DNA of 64,000 nt from Chryseobacterium sp. (GCA_031286615.1 JAITUA010000020.1:558001-622000); one strand, 5' to 3'; numbered from the stretch's first letter, positions 1 to 8,582 are shown. Numbers and translations are program-made. The notes: a model not told the origin generated them from the sequence alone.

Positions 1-94
1 AAATGATAAAAAGTTACAATGATTTGGAAGTGAATAAGTTTATATTTAAATCAACAAGTTGCTATTAACATATAAGTGAAGTTTATATTTTTGA

Positions 95-102
95 TATATT
101 TG
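95..102 (+). promoter_or_regulatory. Bacteroidota -7 box before lptB
   Basis: TATATTTG matches the TAnnTTTG -7 consensus and ends only four bases before the ATG. A second match, TATTTTTG, lies at 86-93. With the nearer box the transcript would be essentially leaderless; with the farther one it would have a very short leader. No good -33 TTTG is seen at normal spacing. Confidence 0.4.
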
Positions 103-106
103 CCCT

Positions 107-1168
107 ATGATTTTACGAGGAGAAAACTTAATCAAGGAATACGGTCCTAAAAAAGTTGTAAAAGGCGTTTCTGTACAGGTTCAACAGGGAGAAATTGTTG
201 GTTTGCTAGGTCCGAACGGAGCAGGAAAAACCACATCGTTTTATATGATCGTAGGGTTGGTTAAGCCCACTTCAGGAAAAATTTTCCTGGATAAACAGGA
301 GATTACTACCGATGCAATGTACCGAAGAGCCCAAAAGGGAATCGGATATCTGGCTCAGGAAGCTTCCGTTTTCAGAAAACTTTCCGTGGAAGAAAACATT
401 ATGGGAGTATTGCAGCTGACCAATCTTTCAAAACGTGAACAGCAGATCAAATGTGATGAACTGATTGAAGAATTTTCTTTACAGCATGTTCGTAAAAACA
501 GAGGAGACCTTCTTTCCGGAGGAGAGAGACGTAGAACCGAAATCGCACGTTGTCTGGCTACCAGCCCGAATTTTATTCTTTTGGATGAACCTTTCGCTGG
601 GGTAGACCCAATTGCTGTTGAAGATATCCAGAAAATCGTAAGGAGTCTTGTCGATAAAAATATCGGAATTCTGATAACCGACCACAACGTACAGCAGACG
701 TTGGCAATTACCAACAAAACCTATATTATGTTTGAAGGAAAGATCCTGAAAGAAGGACTTCCGGAAGACCTTGCCAATGACCCGCAGGTAAGAGAAGCAT
801 ATCTTGGTGAAAATTTTGTGTATCAGAGTATTTTGGATAAACCTAAAAAGAAAAAATACGCTTACAACATCTGGGCAGGGAACTTTGATTCAAAGGCACA
901 GTTACAGGGATTTGTAGATGAGAATTTCAAACAGTTTGATGATCTGAGATTAATGTACGATTTTAAGGATATCAGCTTTGCTTCATTAGCCAATTCTGAA
1001 ATTAAACATATCTTTGATGATGTTATAGATAAAAATGTCAACAATTCATTTGTTTTCCAGAAAAAAGAAATCAATTCTCAATACTCTTTAGAACAGGCAG
1101 AAGCAGAATCTAAAGAAGCCGGCAGAAAAGAACTGCATTACCTTACCACTTATCTGTTTGAAGGATAA
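107..1168 (+). CDS. lptB: LPS export ABC transporter ATP-binding protein LptB, C-terminally extended
   Basis: ATPase that powers the LptBFG complex, which pulls lipopolysaccharide out of the inner membrane toward the Lpt bridge. Walker A (GPNGAGKTT) is at residues 35-43, the LSGGERRR signature near 136, Walker B with LLDEPFAGVDP near 160 and the switch His in ITDHNV near 193. These are the LptB versions of the motifs. The ABC domain ends near residue 235. A further stretch of about 115 residues follows, beginning with a lysine-rich linker, and makes the protein 353 residues against about 240 for proteobacterial LptB. The extension is not a fold I recognise. No other lpt genes lie next to it. 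The next ORF starts directly after its stop codon. Confidence 0.9.
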   Translation: MILRGENLIKEYGPKKVVKGVSVQVQQGEIVGLLGPNGAGKTTSFYMIVGLVKPTSGKIFLDKQEITTDAMYRRAQKGIGYLAQEASVFRKLSVEENIMGVLQLTNLSKREQQIKCDELIEEFSLQHVRKNRGDLLSGGERRRTEIARCLATSPNFILLDEPFAGVDPIAVEDIQKIVRSLVDKNIGILITDHNVQQTLAITNKTYIMFEGKILKEGLPEDLANDPQVREAYLGENFVYQSILDKPKKKKYAYNIWAGNFDSKAQLQGFVDENFKQFDDLRLMYDFKDISFASLANSEIKHIFDDVIDKNVNNSFVFQKKEINSQYSLEQAEAESKEAGRKELHYLTTYLFEG

Positions 1169-1420
1169 ATGGACGATCTTTATAGATATGAAGATTTTCA
1201 AGCAGGAACCAAAGTTTTTTTGGATAATGAATACGGTATTATAGTGAATTTAAAGTTTCATAAAAATTCAACTGTAATTCGATGGGATACATCTGTTGAA
1301 AATGATTTTGAAGATTGGTCAGGAATGTGGGGACCTTTTGTACAAATGGGAGGAAAGATTATTGATCCAGGATATCAATTCAAATACATAAATGACGATG
1401 GTACATTGAAAGATTCTTAA
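1169..1420 (+). CDS. Small acidic hypothetical protein downstream of lptB
   Basis: An 83-residue acidic protein of unknown function. Its ATG immediately follows the TAA of lptB with no spacer, so it is almost certainly on the lptB transcript and probably translated by reinitiation. It has no signal peptide or membrane segment. It is rich in aromatic residues (WSGMWGPF near residues 50-57) and aspartate, and looks like a small beta-rich cytosolic protein. I recognise no family. The coupling to lptB supports it being real. Confidence 0.6.
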   Translation: MDDLYRYEDFQAGTKVFLDNEYGIIVNLKFHKNSTVIRWDTSVENDFEDWSGMWGPFVQMGGKIIDPGYQFKYINDDGTLKDS

Positions 1421-1493
1421 ATAAATCTTAGATGACCAATTTAATAATAATTCGTACCTTTTTCTTTTGAAAGCGGTACGTTTTTCATTTAAA

Positions 1494-3311
1494 ATGATTT
1501 CTATGGCTAAACCTTTTAACAGAACCGTCACTTTATTCGGAATCTATAAACAGCTTGTCCCATTCATCAGACCTTACCGACCCATGATTTACGGAACCTT
1601 GTTTCTTACTTTTCTGGGAGCTCTGGCAGCACAGGTAAACCCGATTGTTTTAAAATATACGGTGGATGAAGTTACCAAGCTTACCCATCTTCCACATCCG
1701 ATGTCAGAAGGAATTCATATTCTGATTATCATTTCAATTATTTTGCTGGGAAAAGAACTGCTCAATATTTTTATCAATTTCGGACAGAAATTTTATGGTG
1801 AAAAGATCAGGATCAATGTGAGTTCAGTGTTAGCCCAGTCAGCTATTGATAAAATTTTAACCTATAGAGTTGCCTATTTTAACGATGAAAACCATGAATC
1901 CGGAAAATTACAGATCAGAATAGACCGTGGGATAGAAAGTTTGACAAAACTGGTGCAGAATTTTTTTATTGATATTCTGCCACTTTTTTCCAATGCTATT
2001 ATTGCGCTGATCATTATGTATATGCAGAATGTGTATGTAGGACTTGTTTCTACGATTATCGTTCCCATTTATTTCTACATCAGTTCCCTGCAGGCGAAAA
2101 AACTGAATGGAGTGCGCCGTCAGCTTAGAAATCAGAGAGAAAAAAAGACCTCAGGACTTCTGAATCTGATCAATTCCATTATGGTTATTAAAAGTTTTGT
2201 CCGAGAAAAATTTGAAGGAAAAAAACAATATGATCTTCAGATGGAACTGATGGAAAGCCAGATGATCACAAGAAGAACCAACTTTATTTATGATGGCTTA
2301 AAAACGTTTATTGAGCAGTTTGGAGTTGTTTTGATTATTCTTTTAACCGTATATCTCGTTTTGGATCAGCAAATGACGATTGGTGCAATCATGCTTCATA
2401 TTATGCTTTTCAACAATGTTTCTGCACCTATCCGCCAGCTGCACAGGATTTATGATGATATGAATGATGCCATGATCTATGCTGAAGGTTATTTTGATAT
2501 TCTGAATGCGGATAACGAAACCGAATCGAACGGAACCTTTGTGGAAAAAGAAATCAAAGGAACTTTTGAACTGAAAAATGTTGATTTTACTTATCCCAAC
2601 GGAACAAAAGCTTTACATGATGTTTCCATGAAAATTGAAAACGGAAAAACGACGGCTTTAGTTGGGCTGAGCGGTGCAGGAAAGTCAACGGTCATTAATC
2701 TTTTGTGTAAATTTTATTTTCCGGATTCCGGAGAGATTCTTCTGGACGGAGTGAATCTTAATGAATTTGACAATACTTTTCTGAGAAGTGACCTTGGACT
2801 GGTACTTCAGCGAAATCACATCTTTCAGGGAAGTATAGAAGATAATATCCGCTATGGAGATATGAATGCCAGTTTTGAAGAAATTCAGGAAGCCGCAAAG
2901 AAAGCTTATCTGCATGAGCAGATTATGGATCTTCCGGATCAATATCTGCATGATGCTACTCAGCTTTCCGGGGGACAGCAGCAGAGAATTGCCATTGCCA
3001 GACTGTTTTTGAAAAATCCTCCGATTATCTTTCTGGATGAACCTACAGCCAGCCTTGATGCTATTGCCACCGAACAGATCAAGAATTCTCTGGATGCAAT
3101 AAAAGAAGGAAGAACTGTTGTCATTATTTCTCATTCTCTGTCACAGATTCTGGATTCGGATATCATTTATGTGATGAAAAAAGGAAGAGTAGTGGAAAAT
3201 GGAACTCACGATGAACTTTACAGTAAAGAAGGAACTTACCGGGAGATCTTTGACGCATCAGCCCGCAGTCTGAATCTCGATAAACTCGTGAATACTTTTA
3301 AAGAAAATTAA
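1494..3311 (+). CDS. ABC exporter, fused permease and ATPase
   Basis: Type IV (MsbA/lipid-exporter-like) half-transporter, expected to work as a homodimer in the inner membrane. About six transmembrane helices fill residues 20-310, and an ATPase domain follows with GLSGAGKST, the LSGGQQQRIAIAR signature, FLDEPTASLD and a switch His in IISHSLS. The substrate cannot be read from sequence; lipid, peptide or drug export are all possible. The reading frame is open back to a TTG at 1467, but the ATGs at 1494 and 1503 are better starts because the extra residues do not fit the family. I chose 1494. It follows lptB after a 73-base gap and is a separate functional unit. Confidence 0.85.
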   Translation: MISMAKPFNRTVTLFGIYKQLVPFIRPYRPMIYGTLFLTFLGALAAQVNPIVLKYTVDEVTKLTHLPHPMSEGIHILIIISIILLGKELLNIFINFGQKFYGEKIRINVSSVLAQSAIDKILTYRVAYFNDENHESGKLQIRIDRGIESLTKLVQNFFIDILPLFSNAIIALIIMYMQNVYVGLVSTIIVPIYFYISSLQAKKLNGVRRQLRNQREKKTSGLLNLINSIMVIKSFVREKFEGKKQYDLQMELMESQMITRRTNFIYDGLKTFIEQFGVVLIILLTVYLVLDQQMTIGAIMLHIMLFNNVSAPIRQLHRIYDDMNDAMIYAEGYFDILNADNETESNGTFVEKEIKGTFELKNVDFTYPNGTKALHDVSMKIENGKTTALVGLSGAGKSTVINLLCKFYFPDSGEILLDGVNLNEFDNTFLRSDLGLVLQRNHIFQGSIEDNIRYGDMNASFEEIQEAAKKAYLHEQIMDLPDQYLHDATQLSGGQQQRIAIARLFLKNPPIIFLDEPTASLDAIATEQIKNSLDAIKEGRTVVIISHSLSQILDSDIIYVMKKGRVVENGTHDELYSKEGTYREIFDASARSLNLDKLVNTFKEN

Positions 3312-3322
3312 ATAAAAAAAAT

Positions 3323-3345
3323 CAGCGGACAGGCTGAGCTTTTAT
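3323..3345 (+). terminator. Weak hairpin after the ABC exporter
   Basis: TCAGC and GCTGA (3323-3327 and 3334-3338) form a short stem preceded by an A run and followed by CTTTTATTTT. This fits a modest intrinsic terminator 12 bases after the exporter stop. Confidence 0.4.
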
Positions 3346-3360
3346 TTTCATAACGATTGT

Positions 3361-3595
3361 TTAATGCGCTTTTTCAGGAGTCTGATAGGTACCTACATCT
3401 GCTCCGAAAGCAATATTAATTCTGTTGTAACTGTTGATAGCGATAACTGCCATTGTTAAATCTACTATTTCAGTTTCAGAGAAGTAATGACTTACTTGTG
3501 TATAAATTTCATCATTCAGACACAAGTTCGTCTATGACTGCCTGTTCCGGTTCTAAAACTTTTTCAATAGACTGAACAAAATGACTGTGAAGCAT
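3361..3595 (-). pseudogene. Decayed carboxymuconolactone decarboxylase/AhpD-family gene
   Basis: Reading leftward, the last 50 or so codons encode a typical C-terminus of this family: NDEIYTQV, then YFSETEIVDLTMAVIAIN and NRINIAF, ending at a TAA whose complement starts at 3361. Upstream, around 3515, the frame changes: an ATG at 3595 opens a different frame (MLHSHFVQSIEK...) that stops after 27 codons. That piece could be the opening helix of the same family, but the central CxxC region with the redox cysteines is missing. I read it as an internally deleted, frameshifted remnant. The 3312-3690 gap holds this, a terminator and the WYL promoter. Confidence 0.6.
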
Positions 3596-3675
3596 AAAGA
3601 AGAAACTGTTTTGTGAAAAATAAAATTAATAAAAAAAGCTGTCCGATTTATAAGACATACCTTGAAAAAGAATTT

Positions 3676-3683
3676 TAGCTTTG
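3676..3683 (+). promoter_or_regulatory. -7 box of the WYL regulator
   Basis: TAGCTTTG matches TAnnTTTG and ends seven bases before the ATG at 3691, so the transcript would start at or next to the start codon. No TTTG at the usual -33 distance is evident. Confidence 0.45.
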
Positions 3684-3690
3684 TTCCATC

Positions 3691-4644
3691 ATGAACGATC
3701 ACTATCTTAAAAAACTCGATCGGGTAACGGCTATCCTTACCCAATTACAGTCTAAACCTGTTGTTCGGGCGCAGGATTTGGCTGAAAAGTTTGATGTAAG
3801 TATCAGAACTATTTACCGTGATGTGAAAACCCTCGAAAACGCAGGGATTCCTATTGTGGGTGAAGCAGGTAACGGCTATTCTTTAATGGACGGGTACAAA
3901 CTTCCTCCCATTATGTTTACCAAGGAAGAGGTATTAAGTTTCATTACCGCCGAAAAACTGATGCAGAAATTTTCCCATCAAAGTTTAGGAAGCCATTATC
4001 AGGCAGCCATGGAAAAAGTGCGTTCAGTATTAAGAAATTCTGATAAAAATCTCATTCAGAATATTGAAAAACAGATTGATGTTTTTAGTTTCCATACCGA
4101 TTCCGGAGATTCTCTTAAAAATGTAATTCCTATTATTTTAGAAAGCATTGCAGACAAAACCCAATTGAATATCAGATATCAGACGGTAGATGGAAGAATA
4201 GACAACAGAACGATTGAAACTGTCGGGATGTTCTTTGAGTTTAATTTTTGGTACATTATGGCTTTCTGTACCCTGAGGAAAGATTTCAGACAATTTCGGA
4301 TAGACCGGATTTTAGAGATTTCAAAAACTTTAAATCCATTTTTACAGGAATACGGCCAGGTAAATGATTACCGTAAAAAATCAAATGGAAATAAAGTCAG
4401 AGCTAAACTTTTAGTAGACAAAAAAATAATGTCTCATTTGGTGAATTCCAAAAAATATTACGGACTGACAGAAGAAGTAGAAACTGAACAGGGGGTAGAA
4501 CTCACTTTTGAAACAGAATGGATCAGTGATGGATTTCCCCGCTGGCTTATCACTTTTGCAGATTATGCCACTGTTCTGGAACCGGAAAGTCTTCGCGCCA
4601 GATTGAATGAGCTGCTTGTAAAAATGACAGAAAGACATCAATAA
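3691..4644 (+). CDS. Helix-turn-helix regulator with WYL domain (YafY-like)
   Basis: Transcription regulator of 317 residues. The N-terminal winged helix (about residues 8-65, with VSIRTIYRDVKTLENAGIPI) is the DeoR/HTH_11 type. Next come a linker helix and a WYL domain (about 140-215), which in this family binds small ligands or nucleic acid, then a C-terminal extension (WCX-like) to the end. These proteins usually regulate an adjacent gene. The neighbours are the decayed AhpD-like gene upstream and the convergent DinB gene downstream. I infer that one of these may be or have been its target; related regulators often sit beside DinB-like genes. The ligand is unknown. Confidence 0.85.
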   Translation: MNDHYLKKLDRVTAILTQLQSKPVVRAQDLAEKFDVSIRTIYRDVKTLENAGIPIVGEAGNGYSLMDGYKLPPIMFTKEEVLSFITAEKLMQKFSHQSLGSHYQAAMEKVRSVLRNSDKNLIQNIEKQIDVFSFHTDSGDSLKNVIPIILESIADKTQLNIRYQTVDGRIDNRTIETVGMFFEFNFWYIMAFCTLRKDFRQFRIDRILEISKTLNPFLQEYGQVNDYRKKSNGNKVRAKLLVDKKIMSHLVNSKKYYGLTEEVETEQGVELTFETEWISDGFPRWLITFADYATVLEPESLRARLNELLVKMTERHQ

Positions 4645-4872
4645 TAAACCCCAACAAGACAGCTGTTGAGGTTTAAAGACTTAATTGAGGCAAATAAATG
4701 AAATGGTTAATAAGCCAAGGGCAAAATCGCAAAAAGCTAAATTTGTTTAGTCGCAAAAAAATGATATAAGTTGTTGAGATGGAGGAAAATCACTAGTAAT
4801 AAATGACATTGCAGATGTATTTTTCATGATTTCCGCCTTTTTGCAATTTTACCTCTTCACTTGTATTTAAAA

Positions 4873-5364
4873 TTAAAATCTTTCCCAGAAGAAAGGTGGT
4901 TCAATTCCTAAAGCTCTCAGATAAACATATCCTTGTCCACGGTGGTGAACCTCGTTGTCTACAAAATAAAGGATGTTCTGATATACCGGGAATTCATATT
5001 CTCCAAATAAATTGAAAGTTTCCTGGAAACGCTCTTCGGAAATCATATTAAAATAATGGTTGATTACTTCTGTTTCTTCATCCCATTTCTTTAAAATTTC
5101 TTCTTTTGTTTTTGGATTAAAAGCTTCTTCGTTGTAAGCTTCCATAGTTCCTTCAACAATTCCCTTCAAAGCAGGTCCGGCAATGCCAATCAGCTCTACT
5201 GCCAGTTTTGCAAACGGTCTCATTCCGCCTATTGAAAATTCAAATAAATCTTTTTCAGGGAAAGATTCAATTACCCTTCTCGTTAGATTTCTGTGTCCCT
5301 GCCAGTCGTTTAATATCTGTTCAGAAGTCATGAATTGTTTAGTGGCTGTTGCTGTAGTTGTCAT
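4873..5364 (-). CDS. DinB-family protein
   Basis: Four-helix-bundle protein of the DinB/YfiT superfamily (163 residues), a group of metal-binding proteins linked to stress and thiol-dependent transferase chemistry. The distal metal motif VDNEVHHRGQ is clear (His140, His141). The first metal-binding His of the classical family is not obvious in the RPFAKLAVELIG helix, so metal binding may differ. A run of Thr/Ala opens the protein; the ATG at 5364 is supported by a TACCTTTG -7 box upstream, and Met12 is an alternative. It converges on the WYL regulator gene across a 228-base spacer in which I see only a weak hairpin at about 4648-4675. Confidence 0.8.
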   Translation of the reverse strand: MTTTATATKQFMTSEQILNDWQGHRNLTRRVIESFPEKDLFEFSIGGMRPFAKLAVELIGIAGPALKGIVEGTMEAYNEEAFNPKTKEEILKKWDEETEVINHYFNMISEERFQETFNLFGEYEFPVYQNILYFVDNEVHHRGQGYVYLRALGIEPPFFWERF

Positions 5365-5392
5365 AATGTTTTGTTTTTGTTTGTTGTTGATA

Positions 5393-5400
5393 CAAAGGTA
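5393..5400 (-). promoter_or_regulatory. -7 box of the DinB gene
   Basis: The complement reads TACCTTTG, a match to TAnnTTTG, 28 bases upstream of the start codon. Confidence 0.45.
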
Positions 5401-5536
5401 AAACAGGGTTATGACAACAGTTTGTCAGTAGGATTTTTGATATTAAAAAAATATTTTTTTCTTTGCTAAAATATCCTGACCTACTTTTACGTTAGAAGGA
5501 AGGATATTAATAACAAAAATCGCTATTATTAGAATT

Positions 5537-6121
5537 ATGAAGAAGTATATTTTGCCTGTTGTCACCGCTTTTTTATTAGTATCATGCAATAAGATTGAGG
5601 AAAAAATTGACCAGACTGTTCAAAAAACAACAGAAGCTGTGCAGCAGAAAACACAGCAGGTTGTGGAAGAAACAGTAAAAAAGACTGTCAATGAATCTAT
5701 AAATTCTTTAACCAATTCCGAAGACGTTAAGTTTAATGCAGTTTTCCCTGGTACAGGTGCTGCCATCGTGTCTGAAGAAAAAGGAAAAAAGATTAAAATC
5801 CCGGGAAGATCTGAAGGTTATATTTTTAAATACAAAGCAGACATTGCAATATTGCTCCCATTTTTAGAAAGCCAGCCTACTTCTGACGAAAGTAAATCCG
5901 AAAAGAAAGCCCGAAAGATTGATGGGCAAAACATCATTGATAAAATAAGTCTTTTATCAAAATTTCTTCCTGATAATACCTTTGATACAAGTATTCTGGA
6001 AGATATAAAATCAGATAAAAACATTCAATATTATAAATTGAAAAGGTTTCCTAACAGTAGTACAATTATCTACAACCCAAAAAATCAGACCATCATACAA
6101 TACGTAGAGGTAAATAAATAA
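5537..6121 (+). CDS. Hypothetical lipoprotein
   Basis: A 194-residue lipoprotein of unknown function. Residues 1-16 are a short signal peptide ending in the lipobox LVSC, with Cys17 as the lipidation site. A coiled-coil-like, Gln/Thr/Val-rich segment follows (about 20-60: EEKIDQTVQKTTEAVQQKTQ). The remaining part is mixed alpha/beta and lysine-rich. The anchor plus coiled coil suggests a periplasmic or outer-membrane tethered protein. It stands alone and ends in a strong terminator. Confidence 0.7.
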   Translation: MKKYILPVVTAFLLVSCNKIEEKIDQTVQKTTEAVQQKTQQVVEETVKKTVNESINSLTNSEDVKFNAVFPGTGAAIVSEEKGKKIKIPGRSEGYIFKYKADIAILLPFLESQPTSDESKSEKKARKIDGQNIIDKISLLSKFLPDNTFDTSILEDIKSDKNIQYYKLKRFPNSSTIIYNPKNQTIIQYVEVNK

Positions 6122-6128
6122 TTTGGAT

Positions 6129-6153
6129 ATGGCCGTTTTAACGGCCATTTTTT
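6129..6153 (+). terminator. Strong intrinsic terminator
   Basis: A perfect 9-bp stem, ATGGCCGTT / AACGGCCAT (6129-6137 and 6140-6148), with a two-base loop and a run of T. It sits directly after the lipoprotein stop. Confidence 0.85.
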
Positions 6154-6284
6154 ATATACAGTCATTTCGAGCTATAGGTGAAGCAATCTTAACTTTAACG
6201 TCAATCATTATATTTTCGGTTAGAATCCGTGATCATTAATACATTTTACTTTTTACATTCTACAAAAAAAGGTATTTTAGTACT

Positions 6285-6854
6285 ATGAAAATTTATACGA
6301 AAACAGGAGATAAAGGTCAGACGGCATTATATGGCGGAACGAGAGTTTCTAAAGCCAGTGCAAGAGTAGACAGTTATGGAAATATAGATGAGCTAAATTC
6401 ATTCATCGGGATTGCAAAAAGTCATATTGAAGATGAAGAAGTATTGAGACAGCTTAAAAAAATACAGTTTGATTTGTTTACCGTAGGTTCTGAAGCAGCT
6501 ACACCAGTAGATAAACTGATGCTGGCCAACGGGAAATCACGTCTTCCGATCATTATTTCAGAAACAGAAATTGAAGAACTGGAACAATGGATGGATACTT
6601 TTGATGAAAAGCTGGAACCACTTCAGTATTTTATTCTTCCGGGAGGTGGAAAATCCGCAACTTTTTTGCATGCTGCAAGAACCATCTGCAGAAGAGCAGA
6701 ACGGTCATTGGTATTTTTGAATGAATCTGAAGAAGTACGTCCTGAATTGATTAAATATTTAAACAGACTTTCAGATTATCTTTTCGTGTTGGCAAGATAT
6801 ATTTCAAAACTGAATAACGAACCGGAAGAATACTGGAATCCGAATGAGAGATAA
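6285..6854 (+). CDS. Cob(I)alamin/corrinoid adenosyltransferase, PduO type
   Basis: Transfers the adenosyl group of ATP to cob(I)alamin, making adenosylcobalamin for B12 enzymes such as methylmalonyl-CoA mutase. The length of 189 residues is right for a stand-alone PduO-type enzyme. The N-terminal ATP-binding segment KIYTKTGDKGQTALYGG, the SYGNIDELNSFIG helix and the C-terminal RTICRRAERS and LNRLSDYLFVLAR signatures are all present. It overlaps the next gene by 11 bases, so the two are co-translated. No cobalamin riboswitch-like structure is visible in the 160-base leader. Confidence 0.9.
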   Translation: MKIYTKTGDKGQTALYGGTRVSKASARVDSYGNIDELNSFIGIAKSHIEDEEVLRQLKKIQFDLFTVGSEAATPVDKLMLANGKSRLPIIISETEIEELEQWMDTFDEKLEPLQYFILPGGGKSATFLHAARTICRRAERSLVFLNESEEVRPELIKYLNRLSDYLFVLARYISKLNNEPEEYWNPNER

Positions 6855-7491
6855 AGTATTACTTTTCATCAACGGAGATGCTCCCCAATCTTTCCCTGAA
6901 CTTGATCATTATGGCTTGATTGCCTGTACAGACGGTGCTTTTCATTATTTAAAAAGACTGGGTTTCCCAATAGATAAACTGGATTTTATATCCGGGGATT
7001 TTGATTCGCATTCCGGATCAGATGAGGAAATGTATCAGGAAAAATTTATCCTTACATTGGATCAGGAAAAAACAGATTTTCATAAAGCCTTGGAAATTAT
7101 TCTGGAAAAAGGGTTTTCGGAGATTGATGTTTTTGGAGGAAGTGGAGGTGAGCAGGATCATTTTCTTGGAAACCTTACCGTTGCTTATGGATTCAAAGAT
7201 CAGATGGAAATTAAATTTTATGATGAATTTTCAGAATATTACTTTATTCCAAATTATTTTAAATTGAAAGGAGTGAAGAATAGAATGATTTCTCTCTATC
7301 CATTTCCATCAGTGAATAATATTACAACGAAAGGACTCAATTGGCCTTTGACGAATGAAACTCTAAGTATTACTTCAAGGATAGGAACCCGAAATTTTGC
7401 CGTTGAAGACGAGATTTCCGTAGAATATGAATCAGGTGATGTCTTATTATTTGTCGGAATCAACGAAATAGAATATCCAACAATCTATTAA
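6844..7491 (+). CDS. thiN: Thiamine diphosphokinase
   Basis: Makes thiamine diphosphate from thiamine and ATP. The catalytic N-terminal domain carries ISGDFDS (residues 49-55), DQEKTDFHKAL (73-83) and GGSGGEQDHFLGNL (about 98-111), the expected family motifs. The C-terminal beta domain that binds thiamine follows. The start ATG lies within the last codons of the adenosyltransferase gene, giving a two-gene cofactor operon (B12 and B1). No TPP riboswitch is seen, which is natural for the second gene of an operon. Confidence 0.88.
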   Translation: MRDKVLLFINGDAPQSFPELDHYGLIACTDGAFHYLKRLGFPIDKLDFISGDFDSHSGSDEEMYQEKFILTLDQEKTDFHKALEIILEKGFSEIDVFGGSGGEQDHFLGNLTVAYGFKDQMEIKFYDEFSEYYFIPNYFKLKGVKNRMISLYPFPSVNNITTKGLNWPLTNETLSITSRIGTRNFAVEDEISVEYESGDVLLFVGINEIEYPTIY

Positions 7492-7501
7492 AAAATCAAT
7501 T

Positions 7502-7570
7502 ATCAATAGAAACGGGCTTTAGCCCGTTTGGATAAATAAACAAAGTCCATTGGCTTTAGCCAAAACATAT
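7502..7570 (+). repeat. Two-hairpin intergenic repeat, copy 1
   Basis: Begins ATCAATAG, then hairpin 1 (7510-7529, AAACGGGCTTTAGCCCGTTT), a 20-base spacer, and hairpin 2 (7550-7563, TTGGCTTTAGCCAA), ending in AAAC. The same layout is found at 13016-13084 (inverted), 13967-14035 and 38801-38870. This copy ends 15 bases before the TTG start of the phosphatase gene, so it forms most of that gene's leader. Confidence 0.8.
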
Positions 7571-7584
7571 TATAAAAAAGGCTA

Positions 7585-8460
7585 TTGAATAAATTAATTA
7601 AAATATCAGTTTTCACCATTTCATTATGCACTATTGTTTCATGCAAAACACAGCATTTTGAAACACCTGAATATGGTAAAAATGAAACTGAAAAAGTAAT
7701 TCATGTTAAGAAAGTTACGAATTTCCGGACGGTAGGAAATATTAAAAACACAGAAGGAAGAACTTTAAAAGAGGGAAGGTTCTACAGAAGTGCCCATCTT
7801 CATAAGCTTAAAAAGAAATCTTTTGATGATATTGATAAGCTGGGAATAAAAGAAATAATTGATCTTAGAAATTCTAAAGAAATCTCGCAGAAACCAGATC
7901 AGCTTCCTGCATCGGTAATCTATAAAAAATATTCTGCATTTGAAGATGAAGGAGACCAGCTGGCTCAGGCAAGAAAGCTGGTGCTGAAAGGTAAAGTGAA
8001 CGCTTCCGATGCAGACAAAAGAATGATAGATTTCTATCGTGAATACGTTACAGAAAATCCTGAAACCATCAAAAAAATCATTACGGAAATTCTGGAATCT
8101 GAAAATCCGGTTTTATATCACTGTACAGCAGGGAAAGATAGAACCGGGATTACCACTGCGCTCATCCTGACAATTCTGAAGTTTGATAAAGAGACCATTT
8201 ATAATGAATATCTGCTATCCAACAACTACCGAAAAAATATGGTTGAGAAAAGACTTCGTCTTGCCAATCGCTTACATTTTATCTATCCAAAGATGGATTT
8301 ACAAGTGCTGGAAAAACTGAGCTGGGTAGAAAAAAGATACCTGGATGCTGCTTTTGAGGAGATTGATAAAAAGTATGGCTCTACAGATGCCTATATTCAG
8401 CAGGTATTAGGGATTTCAGATGCTAAAAGAACAGCGTATATTCAAAAGTTTACTTATTGA
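7585..8460 (+). CDS. Tyrosine/dual-specificity phosphatase lipoprotein
   Basis: A cysteine-dependent phosphatase of the Y_phosphatase3 type. The P-loop HCTAGKDRTG is intact (Cys180, Arg186), and NFRTVGNI at 46-53 is the usual opening strand. An N-terminal signal with lipobox IVSC (Cys20) places it outside the inner membrane, so it probably acts on extracytoplasmic substrates (phosphotyrosine, phospholipid or phosphorylated sugars). The start is TTG at 7585: there is a stop in frame just upstream (7573) and no ATG until codon 147, and the TTG follows an AAAAAAGG stretch. Copy 1 of the two-hairpin repeat lies immediately upstream. Confidence 0.8.
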   Translation: MNKLIKISVFTISLCTIVSCKTQHFETPEYGKNETEKVIHVKKVTNFRTVGNIKNTEGRTLKEGRFYRSAHLHKLKKKSFDDIDKLGIKEIIDLRNSKEISQKPDQLPASVIYKKYSAFEDEGDQLAQARKLVLKGKVNASDADKRMIDFYREYVTENPETIKKIITEILESENPVLYHCTAGKDRTGITTALILTILKFDKETIYNEYLLSNNYRKNMVEKRLRLANRLHFIYPKMDLQVLEKLSWVEKRYLDAAFEEIDKKYGSTDAYIQQVLGISDAKRTAYIQKFTY

Positions 8461-8582
8461 TTATCAGAGATAAATTTTTACAGGATATGATATTGGGTCT
8501 TTATTTAAAATTATAATAATTTTAACACCCAAAAATCAAACTTTTTTAGCAATTTTGCATTTCTTAATTCACTTGTTTAGAA

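Noticed and set aside
4645-4680. Terminator after the WYL gene
   Set aside because: AAACCCCAACA/TGTTGAGGTTT pairs with one mismatch but is followed by AAAGAC rather than a T run, so I did not call it.
6122-6284. Cobalamin riboswitch before the adenosyltransferase gene
   Set aside because: The leader is short and AT-rich, and I see no B12-box-like conserved core; only a terminator and a degenerate repeat.
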